The notes under the pieces were generated by a model. That model saw only the letters and a list, made by a program, of their open reading frames with translations. It was not told where the DNA came from and made no database searches. Both the position numbers and the translations under genes were made by a program. Positions 36,240 to 48,200 of a DNA stretch of 64,000 nt are shown piece after piece; positions within the stretch are counted from its first letter, which is position 1; each line of letters begins with the position of its first letter. The DNA comes from Apostichopus japonicus (Eukaryota; Echinodermata; Holothuroidea; Aspidochirotida; Stichopodidae): positions 9,007,501 through 9,071,500 of the forward strand of contig NC_092576.1 of NCBI RefSeq assembly GCF_037975245.1, in the 5' to 3' direction.

Positions 36240-39200
36240 TTACAATGTATATTTAGCAGACTGATAAATTTAATAGAACTTTTAACATCAAATTTCCTAA
36301 CTACTATTTTTCATCCTAGATGGACATAATTTTGTAATTAAAAGCTGCAAAAGTTCTGCGATGAGAATTGTTGCAAAACAAATGTAGTTTATGTTTGTTT
36401 CTGTAAAGCGCTGTGATCTTTTGTAGAGCGCTCTCTCAAATACATAGTAATAATAATAATCATAACATGATGATATTGGATGTTATTCAAAATGACTACT
36501 ATTCTATGACAGTATTCAGTTTTTTGTTTGTTAGTAGATATCTGATTTCTTACATTGTGAAGACTAAAACATCTATGGCTGTGCAGCTCAATTGATGTTG
36601 GAAAGTGTATTGTATAAACTAGTATGTTTTTCAAACACCATGAGAGAAAACCATTCCATGTCAGTAACTTCCATGGTATGCATATGAAGGAGAAACAAAA
36701 CTCCTCTGCACACAACTTTGCCTCAGTTCCCACTTTCAAACCTACAACTAACATGTGTAGTTATGATCAAAATTGTCTAATATGTATCAAGAAAAGAATA
36801 AATTTCAATTGTTGTAATTGCCAGAATGCATACCACTGCAGTGTTATTCTAATTTGGATATTAGATCAAAGTAGATTTGATTAACACACCCATGAGACAT
36901 ACTCTTCACATCTCGCCTTAGTCCATTTTTCAGAAAAATGTTGGCAATTAATATCCTTTGGGCATAAATGTCCAATTTTTAAATTGACATAAAAACTTCC
37001 CACAGTTGTACCCATGGGTTTAACTTATTGATGGATAATGCTACTGGTGCACTGTGATAAACTCCTGTTTGACTTCAACCTAACAAGCAAAGATAAGTAA
37101 GATGGTCTCTTAAAGAGAGGCACACAAAGACTGCTGGGAGAAGTTACCATGTACTGCAACAAATGTCATGTTTTCCCTTGTAATATGCACAAAATGATAC
37201 CAGAACTATTCTGTTGTACTGCATATTGTGCAACTTCACGGAAAGAATTGCTGTAAATCTGAACAAGCCTCTCGGAGAGGCAGTTTGGAAGCATCCTTTC
37301 ATTAAGCTGCCAGTAGCTTCACATAACAATTGACATTATATTACTGTGCTCCTTCTTGTAAACAACTATCAGATCATTATTGTTACCAGCTTTGGTCAAA
37401 ATAACATTCACGCCAAATGATGAACCTTAGGACATCCATGTGTTTGTAAGCTATATTTTCTGGTAAAATGCATTGCAGAAATTTGAAAAACAAAAAAGTT
37501 AACAAAAACAATGATCTACAAGTAAACTAACCTTTTGTTCACACATACAGATAACTGCATCAAAGATAGGTACATCCATCAAAGTATATATTCGATCATT
37601 TCCAGAATATACATTAACATTTTCTGATTATTTCTCAAAGCAACTGAAAGTCAGAAAAATATCTCACCAGAGGTTGCATTTCTTGTACATTTTGGTTATC
37701 AGCTGCACCAGCCTCCTCAAGATCTGTGGGCAAGATGAAAGCTTTGATATTTAGTGTGGTAAATGACTTATTACCTCTCCAAACATTAGGATTATTGTAC
37801 TTCAAAAGTTGGATCCCAACAAAGTTTATCCAAGCTTTACTTACAGGAATTACTGTTTACAACTTTCTCCGGCTTTTATTCCTGGTGACCTCAAATGGCC
37901 TTAGAACTCTCCAGCAATGGATAAGTGTCTTGTCCTCATTAGAGTGGATCCACATACAATGTATGAAGTATACTCAAGTTAATCTGGGAGTTACCATGTG
38001 TACTATGTTTTCAGACTTTCAACTTCCAAAAAAGGGAGCAAGATCTAAAGGAAGGAATGTTGACAGAATGCAAATTCTTGCAGAAATGTTTCTCACTACA
38101 AGAACTCCTCCTTGATGAACATTGGGATGGTAATATGAATTAATGACCTCAGCAAAGTTTAACAAGTTCTGGAACAATTTTGGAGATATATGGAACGACC
38201 AAGAAATGCCATAGTCAGTTTCGCTATATGATCTGTCTGTCATATATTAATACATCAAAGCATGGAAGAACAACAATTCTAAGTCAAATCTATGACTCAA
38301 AGCAAAATGAATGTTACCATGAAGTATGAATCTGACAGACTTAATGGATGACCAACTGAAATCCTATATAGAAATATTTTACATGCATGAATACAGTGTG
38401 ATCTTACCTTTTCTCTGTGTTGAGTTCTGAAATGAAAAGAATTAGTAAGTGAAAGTTACTTGAAAAACTACCACAAATTGATCATACTAACAAATACATT
38501 AACTCACTGTGTATTGAGATATTGAAACATCACATTTGTACCATCATTAATTAAATGAATGTGTACTGGGAAGTTGAAACAATACATAAGGACATTCAGT
38601 ACCTTGAACTCATGTAAGTTCAATGTAAGTGTAAATGAAAATCACAAAATTATATTAAGCTGCAATCCACTAGATACACTTCGATTATTCTTATTGTATC
38701 ATTGAATAACAATGTTGCAACAACATAATGACAAATAGAAACATAAGTTCAAAAGAGTGACTTCTATTTAAGTAGCTGCAGTAACATTACGTAGATGTGA
38801 AAAAAAAGACATGAACCTCTAAATAATTGTACAAAATGTAACCTTTGAATTATTCCCTATTCTAATTGGCTAAAAAGTAAAAGTATTACTGATGTTGCAA
38901 GTTTTGGACATACTGTACTGCAGCGATTTCAATAGTCTTGCAAACATTCTTGATGATGTTCCAGTAAAATCCCTTTCAAACTCTTAGATTTTTGGATATA
39001 TGATAGACACTTTCATTAAAACAGACTTTGAAACTTTGCTGTCTAGATTCTCTATGCAGCACAAATTGACTTCAAGGCACCTCTTTTTACTGTTAGGATC
39101 TAGTCGACAATATACGATATCATATTTGCCTTTGTGAATGTTTTTCACAAGCAGGCTTAAACTTCCATATAGGAAATACACAGCCATCAAATACAGGTGA

Positions 39201-42200
39201 ATACATTAGTAACTTACCACACAACTTCTATAAAACTTCCTCACATAATCTTTATGTTTCAAGCACATTAAGAGGATCAAGTTCATCTCTGGAAAAAGGT
39301 AAAAAGATTTGAAGATCAATGTACAAGATTATGCCTCTCTAATATGCAATAAAAGTTGCATATGAGGTTAACTAGATGGCTTTGGTAAGTACTGTAGCCT
39401 GTCAAACTTATCTTCTTTAATGAAGTAGAAAACCAACATGCATAGTGATTTTCACACCCTGACTCTGTTGACCTTGATGACATTTGACCTCCACATGATA
39501 TGAAAGGATTCTTGTTATCGATAAGGTCAATAAACTTACTAATTATAGAGCACATCCAAGTTTTACCTTCATAGCTAACATGTTTACAGATATATGAACT
39601 GTTGACCTTGATTGACCCCATGACCTTCATAGAAAGCAATAGGCTGATTTAGATCCATGTAATATGTAAAACCAGAAAACCAAAACGTTTTATGATCCTT
39701 GCCAATTTTCATATCACCGCACACAATGTCTTATTGTCTTCAAGTATGGTTTTTGGGGGATGTTCACTTGCAATGATTGGCAAGGTGATGTCTACAAGAT
39801 TTCTGAGTTTGTGCTCTATTTATCTCAAATGGCCCTTGACCATGACAGTAAACATAGCATCCCTTTGCTCACTGGCTAAGGTGATCCACATGCTGATCAG
39901 AAGAAGTGTATGTAAGCTTTACAGTTTGAGTTGGTCTTTACAACTTTTCAAGGTGTTTACCTCTTGTGGCTTTGAATGACCTTTGACTTATAGTGAGTAG
40001 TAAAAATCCTGTAATTATTGAGGTGGATGAACATACTACAACTAAGGTTCATCCAATCTTTACTCTTGGAGTTACTGTATTTCAACCTTAGGACTATGTT
40101 GACCTTACAGTAACATTTGACCTTCAAAGATAATAGCGTTCTTGCAAAAACTCAGGTGGATCTACATACTAATTATGGCCATTCTCTGGAAAATGACACT
40201 GCAGACTTGAAAAAAAGAGGGAACCCTCTCGCAGTGTTTACTTGCCTTTAAGTACATTACATATGCAGCACAAGAGTAGATGCAAGTGAATAACCCTGGA
40301 TGAAGTTCATACTGGAGATCGAGAGCAGTATCAATCTAAACAGAATCAGTTCTTACATGGTTTGATGACAGAGAATCGTGTGACATACTACCATAACAAT
40401 GAAAGAAAGACAGAGGGACACTATTTGATGTTGGAAATTTATTTTGAATGCTCACTAGACTGTTATTTATGCACTACCAACAGTCTGAGGAATGAGTTAA
40501 AATAGATATGAAAAATAAATATGCATGGAAACTGCAAGATCCAGATTATGATGGAAATTTGTCTTCCTATGGCAGGGACAGTGAAAGGGTAGTGAGAAGT
40601 TTAGGGATAACAATGTAAGGACTTGTGAACCATTTTCAATTACAGGCAAAAAGTTTTGACTAACAGAATTTCAAGTTCTTTGGTGTTTGATTGGTTTCTT
40701 CTCAAGTTTTCTTCATGCTATCAAGAAAAGCCAGCATGAGCAATCTCAAAGAAAAGTGATAACAGCTGTCAACATGTTTCAGCAGTGAACTATGAAGTGG
40801 AGTATAGTATTTCTTATATAGAAAATGTTACAATGAGGTGGGTGGGGGGAGGGAGGAATTAAGGTTGGGGTTCTCTGGGAATCTGATTACTGCTGATGGA
40901 GAAAGTAACATTATTCCCACAACCCTATACATAACTTGGGATGGTTACATCAACAGAAGTCTCACAGATCTAAGATTTCAAAAGATAATAGTTGGACTGG
41001 CCATGAGCCTACATTTAGACACAGTACCAAACAGACATAGCTATTAATTGTAAAACTGCAATCTGCTGATACATTCAGCTCTGTATGGAATGTCATCACC
41101 TGATTTCCACATTAAATTTGCAGTTCGAAACACAGGTATACAATCAATGTCATAACTTGTTTCCAATTTTTCCATTGGTGCACCAACTTACCAATTGTAA
41201 GAAACACTAGTATCACTGTGTTCACAGTTTGTGGCCAACCTATCCTGTCCTCCCAATCTTGATCTGTAAATGAAAACAAATGTAGCAATATTGAAATTAC
41301 CTCGCAATAATGTATTACTAACCTAGTCTCTAACCACTTGAATTTTGTGCGTACTGCTGTTCCACCTCTAACTTCTAACCCTTCACCCATTCAGCATGGT
41401 ACTTTCAAATGTGATCGTACTTCGAGATGCATCACCTGCAGCCACCACATTGCTGAATCCAATTCCATCACCAGCCACAGCATGCAACTCACACACAAGA
41501 CTAAGGGTCACATCACTTGCACAACCACTAATGTCATATATCTGATCTCTTGTAGAGTTTGAGGCATCCAGTATGTTGGCGAAAACAAAATCATCCTCAA
41601 GAAGTGATTGTATGGTCACAGATCCACAGTCAACACCATGAAGACTGAGACCCACAGTTGGAGAACACTTAAACCTTCCCAACCATACCATTAACGACAT
41701 GTCCCTACAGGGGATTGAATCCTTAGGTAGCCGTCCTGACCTAGTACGAATCAGCAGAGAGCGGCTGTGGATGCAACGCCTTCACACCATTCAACCTCAT
41801 GGGCTCAACATTCAGGAAGGACATGACTAACTTTTCCCCACCCTCCTCCCCTTGTTCCCCCTCCCCATCACTCCTCTTCTCATAGCTCTCTTCCACCCTT
41901 TTTTCTCCAAACCTTTCTGTCTTTGTCCTTTTCCAGTTTATTCCCTACCCCCTTCCCTTAATCCTCTCTTTGTCCCTCCACTGTTTATCTCAGCCCTCTC
42001 CTCTTCCCCTGTTGGTTTCTTCCTTTCTTCTCTCCATCCCTTGTCTACTAATCCCCTTACATCTATCTCTTTGTGTTCACCATGCTCATTAACCTGTCTG
42101 TATTCTGTGCGTGTTTTTGTCCCTTCTGTTACTGTTACTTGTCATGTAGCCTTTGAAGAAGATCCTGCTAGGATCGAAACGTCAGGCCAACTTACTTTTA

Positions 42201-45200
42201 CAAACTTGAATTTACAAATGACTCTTATTGCAAACTATTGCATAGTCCCATAGATATCCCTTTCTTTTCTTTTTATCACAAAATCATCTCATGTTCACCC
42301 GACATTCCAGTAAAGCATAGTATGCCAGAGCAGCAGGATCTTAGGACCTTCAATACTTTACAACAGACAAGTCATTTTAGGTGAACTGAGAAAAAAAAAT
42401 TATTCTGTATATCTTTCCTCAATGATTAAATTTCAACCTCAAGAAAGCACACCGAGGTGACTCTACAAGACATTGAAGGAGTCCACTCTGACAAAATTTG
42501 TCTTTATATTATGCAAACAAGCTAAACGGTTCTAGGACAAAATCCCCCCGGACAAAATCTCCCCGGACAAAATCTCCCCGGACAAAATCCCCCCGGACAA
42601 AATCCCCCCAGCCAAAATCCCCCCAGCCAAAATCCCCCCAAACCAAAATCCCCCCGGACAAGATCCCCCCAGACAATATCCCCCTGACCCTTACAAAGCC
42701 TGCCTGCAACAACCAGGGATGGCCCAGGTGTGACAGTCAAGGCATGGGTCATTGCACTGGTTAGGGTACCGGTCAGGGTACCAGTGAGGGTACTGGCGAG
42801 CGTAACTGTGAGAGCTCCTGTGAGGGTACCGGTCAAGGTACTGGTCATGTGACTGGTCAGGGTACCGGTCATCATACTGGTAACTGTACCGGTCAGGGTT
42901 CCACTCAGTGTACTGGTTAGGGTACTGGTCAGGATACCAGTCAGGATACTGGTCAGGGTACCGGTCAGGGGACTGGTCGGGAGGTCAGTGAGGGGGATTT
43001 TGTCCAGGCGGAATTTGGCTCGGGGGGATTTTGTCCTAGGGGGATTTTGTCCGGGGGGAATTTGGCTGGGGGGTTTTGTCCGGGGGATTTTGTCTGGGGG
43101 GATTTTGTCCTGTCACCAAGCTAAACTTATGTTTCAAGTACCCATGAAGAAAACAAATAAGCTGAACTATGAAATTCAACAAGAATGCCATTTCTGAGTT
43201 ACATATCAGGTGAATTACTTTTCAAACAACAACCTACATACCAAGGATGTGGTTTTCATGAAGCTACAGTGTTGCAAATCATGTACTTACAGTAAAAATT
43301 CCAAACTTACCAGGTTTGAATATTTACAAGTAACATGCTTACCTGTCTCCTCACACTTTCTGCAGCCCTCAGAATCTTGATCTGAAAATAAACAAATGTT
43401 GCAATATTGAAATAGTAACTTGCAGTATGATGTATTACTAACCTTGTCTCTCTCTCAGTATTACCTACCTAGTCTCTCTCGCAGTATAATGTATTACTAA
43501 CCTAGTCTCTCTCGCAGTATGATGTATTACAAACCTAGTCTCTCTAGCAGTACGATGTATTACTAACCTAGTCTCTAACCAAGTCTTACAATTGACTCTC
43601 ATTGCAAACCATTGCATAGTCCCATAGATATCCCTTTCTTATCTTTAATCACATAGTCATCTCGTGTTCACCTGGCATTCCAGTAAAGCATAATATGCCA
43701 GAGCAGCAGGATCTTAGGACTTTCAATACTTTACAACACACAAGTCATTTTAGGTGAACTGAGAAAAAAAGATTATTCTGTATATCTTTCCTCAATGAAG
43801 AAATTTCAACTTCAAGAAAGCACACCGAGGTGACTCTACAAGACATTGAAGGAATCCACTCGGACAAAGTTTGTCTTTATATTATGCAAACAAGCTAAAC
43901 TTATGTTTCAAGCTCCCATGGAGAAAACAAATAAGCTGAACTATGAAATTCAACAAGAATGCCATTTCTGAGTTACATATCAGGTGAATATGCTTTTCAA
44001 ACAACAACCTACATACCAAGGATGTGGTTTTCATGCAGAGCTCTACAGTGTTGCAACTCATGTAATGTACTAACATGTACTTACAGTTAACTTCCAAAAC
44101 TTACCAGGTTTGGATATTTACGAGTGACGTGCTTACCTGTCTCCTCACAACTTTAGCACTCTAGCTATACTGTGTTTAGATTAACTGGGAACCTTTTAAA
44201 ACTGTGCGCTCTCTATGATGACGACCTTCTTTCTCAGTAGACAACCTCCCCTTCCAAAAGTGATTCCCTACCTTATACCAAGGGTAGTCTCACCTCCACT
44301 CAGAGGGCAGACTACCCTCACCAACTCGACTTTCGTTTGTACAAGGCAATGCAAAATACCTTGCACTGTGTACAATACAAAATAAACAATGCATTACTAC
44401 TCAACATTAAGCTGAAATGACACAATCTGCCATATAACCAAGTTAGTGCCCACATTGTATCCCATACACGATATTATACTGTGCATAATGCATTTTGACA
44501 ACTCCATGTCTCATTCAATGACAAATAAGATAACTCACACAATATAATACAACATCTTAAACATGATATTATAACTGTGCAGGTAGTTTGGAACTGATTC
44601 AGTGAGAGGGTCAGAGTTCACAAAATCAAAGGAGTCACAGCCTCAACTGCCTGGTTCCAAATCCAGGATATCATGTGAGCAGTGGAACGCCAGCCACATT
44701 TGTGACTTGAATATATTACAGGCTGAGACAGCTTTTGGTCCGGTGGGTACTGTAGGTCCTACCGCTTGGGCCCCCCACCATTGAGCAGAACTACTTGATG
44801 ATAAGTTTGTGAGGAGACAGGAAAGGCACCATATACAAAATCAGCTATGCGGAATCCCGCGTCTTCCTCGCTAAACAATACCCTGCCGTCCGACTGCGGC
44901 GCTCACGTTTTCCTGCAGTCGGATTAACCCAAGGCAGAGCCCTTCACCACTGCTAAACCGACTGCGTCCGGCCATGCAAACAATAGTACTTAGTCTCCAT
45001 TAAAGGAAGTAATGATAGCGTTCAGCTGCGAGCGGATGATCAAATTTTAACAATGGAATCTTTACAGTTAAGATTCAAGTAACCTCAGAAGTAGTTGATC
45101 GACATTTACCCTCAGAAAAATAACGTTTTTATTCTTTCAACCGATGAGTCCCTTAGAGTCCAAAATAAAATTTTCCATCGAATCATATCGTTTTGGACAT

Positions 45201-48200
45201 GCACTGATGCAGTACATGCAGAGCAAATATACACACAAGTAATACACACTTACACAACACAGAGACCATAACGTTGTCCTATCGCAGCTTCGTCTTTCGA
45301 CCATTCGATGCGCGAAGAAAGGAGTTTCTACAAGCGAATACTATTTTGAAAGTCACCTGCTTTTATTTTTCTAACAAGATGATGGAATATCCACACGGAT
45401 AAAGCATTTTAATTACTTCAATACACCTTCTTCGTGTAATAATTAATGAATATTTCATCATATTTAGCAGGAGACCTACGTACATGTGGCCCATTACACG
45501 TGAATAATAGTGGAAACTATTACAACATTACAGCCAACTCCATGAAGTGAAAACAAATCTCAAGTTCACAGGTGCTTGACCTAGTTTCTCCTTGGCAGCT
45601 GGCCAAGAAATGTTTTGACACCAACGTCAAGAACAATGGTATGTTCCAAAACAGTTTGGGCTTTCATATTCAACAAAACAATACGCAAGCTGTTTCAAGC
45701 ACAACCATTTCATTTGGGGGATTACGGTATTTTACGTAAAGTTGTTATGAAAAGCTTCATCCAGAGTAGCTGCAACAACTTTGCGAACATCGTAGAAGTA
45801 TTATCGGAAGATTTTGTTGAATATGCCTACTTGGTTGCTGTCTTCTAGAAATATATGGCACCTAATGGCGGGTATATTTTTGATAGATTCCCGTGCTTGA
45901 TATCACCAAGGAGATATTTTGAGAGAGTTTTGAAAAGGCCCCTTACACTGCACGTAAAAACATCGCTTTCGATATACGTGGAGTGAAGCCTACTTTTTCA
46001 CTTGTCATTCAAAATCAACGTCCTGATCACGTAGGCCCGCCGTGGTCGGATAAACCTTTATTCCTTCATTTAAAACGGATTACAAGGTAACATGAAAGGA
46101 TCACCGTCCGACCGCGGCGGATAAAGCACTCGACCATTGTTCACCCAGTGCCTTCCGACCAACAATAGCGCTATTCATGGTAGTTTACCACGGTCGGATT
46201 AAACCCACGGCGGAACGGGGCGCAGGATTCCGCATAGCTGATTTTGTATATGGTGCCTAAGAGAGGAGTGAAGCAAATATTCCAAAACTCAACTGGTTTT
46301 GATATTTACAAGTAACAAGCTTACCTGTCTCAATCACCTACTCCCTCCCCTCAAGGGATATGGGTAGAGGAGGACGGTGGAGTGGTCACTCTAGACTTGA
46401 CATAACTTATAGTAATATATATATGTGTACAACAGCTATTTAGAAAGAAATTAGTGTCAACATTAAGTTTCACAATTAGTCACCAAGGACCTCAGACAAC
46501 CTTTGAGATCCACTGAACCAAATGTACACTGAGTAATTTCTGAGGCAGTTAGCTAGCAAATCACATGCACAACAACACCCAATCTACACATGTTGCTTTG
46601 AAAGTTCTCATAGTTTATTATTAGCCATTGTGTAGAAGCATTTTCAGTGGCTTTGATGGTCATCCATCTCTTACCTTGCCAAATGACCTTGGCTTTAACT
46701 GTAGAGTTCACTGGTTGAATATTCCTGTCAGTCCCTGACAAAAAGCAATGGACCATAGTATCGATGAATGTCTCATCAACAATGTAACGACAGCTAGTGA
46801 TGATGTCATAGTAACCACTGCGGTGAGTGTCAATCCTGTTGGTGATGGGAGAAAGACAAAGGAGATCTGGAAGGGTGTACAAATCAAGGTTCAGTTCATA
46901 GTAGAGGGGTACACCCTTGACAGAACAGGTAATTGTTTCTTCCGTAGTCATCATGAGTGTGCAGGCTTCCGGTTGACCATAGCACCCATCAATAACAGGC
47001 ACAGGGAGCATTGATGTGGCTGAAAAATCAAGAAAGAAATAACAGATGCATAACCACTTATTATATACAATAACTACTTTGAAAGTCACATAAATGTGTA
47101 TTTACCTAGAACAATATCAGTTCAAATTTATGCTTAAATATTTAGCAGTATTTTCAATCCACTTCTGACGTACAGTAACACTAACTCCACATTCATATAA
47201 TTGAAAAAAGTGTTGGATTAACTTTGAAAGTTAAAGTTGAAAGTTGAAGGTTTACAGTCTTGTATGAGGCTAATGCCTCCTAACATGACTTTACAACTTA
47301 ACCCCTGGTCATTGGTAACTTGTCACACCCACACACCAAAGTGTGCACAATTCAATCAATCTCTCCTGGGGCACCACAGTGCACCACAACGTGTCCCCCG
47401 GGGGACTTCCCATAGGGTGCAGCCACAAACCGGCGCACGCAACTATATTTACAAGTTACCTCGCAGGTCCCCATTTATACACCTGGGTGAAGAGAGGCAA
47501 TGGAGATAAAGCGCCTTGCCAAAGGACACAACGCAATGATCTGGCCAGGGCTCGAACCTGTAATCCTTAGATCACAAGCCTTAACCACTTGACCACAACG
47601 CCCTCCTGTACATACTGTACTTCAAAGTCCTTTAGAAGCTCTCAGTAGGATTCCTTTGATAGTTATAATGTCAGATGTAAGTTTCATCAAGCATCTACTG
47701 AGTAATTTCTGAGGCACCTAGTTAGCAAAATCCCATGCACAAACACACAATCTTCACATTTTGCTTTGAAAGTTCTCACAGAAATTTATTAGGCATTGTG
47801 TAGAAGCAATTTCAGTGGTTTTGATGGTCATTTGTCTCTTACCTTGCCACATGATCTTGGCTTTAACTGTAGAGTTCACAGGTTGAATATTCCTGTCAGT
47901 TCCTGACAAAAAGCAATGGACCGTAGTTTCCATGATTGGCTCATCAACATTGTAACGACAGCTAGTGATGATGTCATAACCAGGGTGAGTGTCAATCCTG
48001 ACAGTGATGGGAGAAAGACAAAGGAGATCTGGAAGGGTGTACAAATCAAGGTTCAGGTCATAGTTGTGGGGTACACCCTTGACAGAACAGGTAATTGTTT
48101 CTTCAGTAGTCATCCTGAGTGTGCAGGCTTCCGGTTGACTATAGCACCCATCAATAACAGGCACAGGGAGCATTGATTCGGCTGGAAAATCAAGAAAGAC

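Larger units (their letters stand above)
37780..40190. repeat. Dispersed repeat with AAATGACCTTTGAC motifs (two blocks)
   Basis: Blocks at about 37780-38010 and 39340-40190 share phrases such as tttatccaagctttactta/tcatccaatctttactctt, gttactgt and repeated tgacctttgac or ttgaccttacagtaacattt. A related block lies at about 4130-4360. This is an old interspersed family sitting in introns; exons at 39218-39288 and 38408-38426 lie between the blocks. Confidence 0.5.
42225..44150. repeat. Direct duplication of an intron segment carrying the stalk-exon boundary
   Basis: 42225-43343 and about 43592-44148 are direct copies: both contain catagtcccatagatatccc, agagcagcaggatcttagga, ttatattatgcaaacaagct and end at gcttacctgtctcctcaca. 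The left copy is longer because it holds the foldback element at 42528-43117. The right copy ends in a dead version of the stalk exon. Confidence 0.9.

Noticed and set aside
36096-36329. Plus-strand frame with Tyr-Ile repeats
   Set aside because: Produced by the (AT)n tracts around the SINE fragment.
37726-38115. 129-codon plus-strand frame
   Set aside because: Lies over a dispersed repeat block in an intron. No recognisable domain or splice support.
42498-43197. Frames with repeated [10 protein letters not shown] or GGFCPGGF
   Set aside because: Artefacts of the tandem arms of the foldback element.
47541-47605. tRNA gene on the minus strand
   Set aside because: A and B boxes are present but the cloverleaf is imperfect and a SINE body follows. 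The empty paralogous site shows it is an insertion.
46748-48176. Plus-strand frames overlapping the Ig exons
   Set aside because: Antisense shadows of the duplicated minus-strand Ig exons. The minus frames have matching splice sites and Cys patterns.
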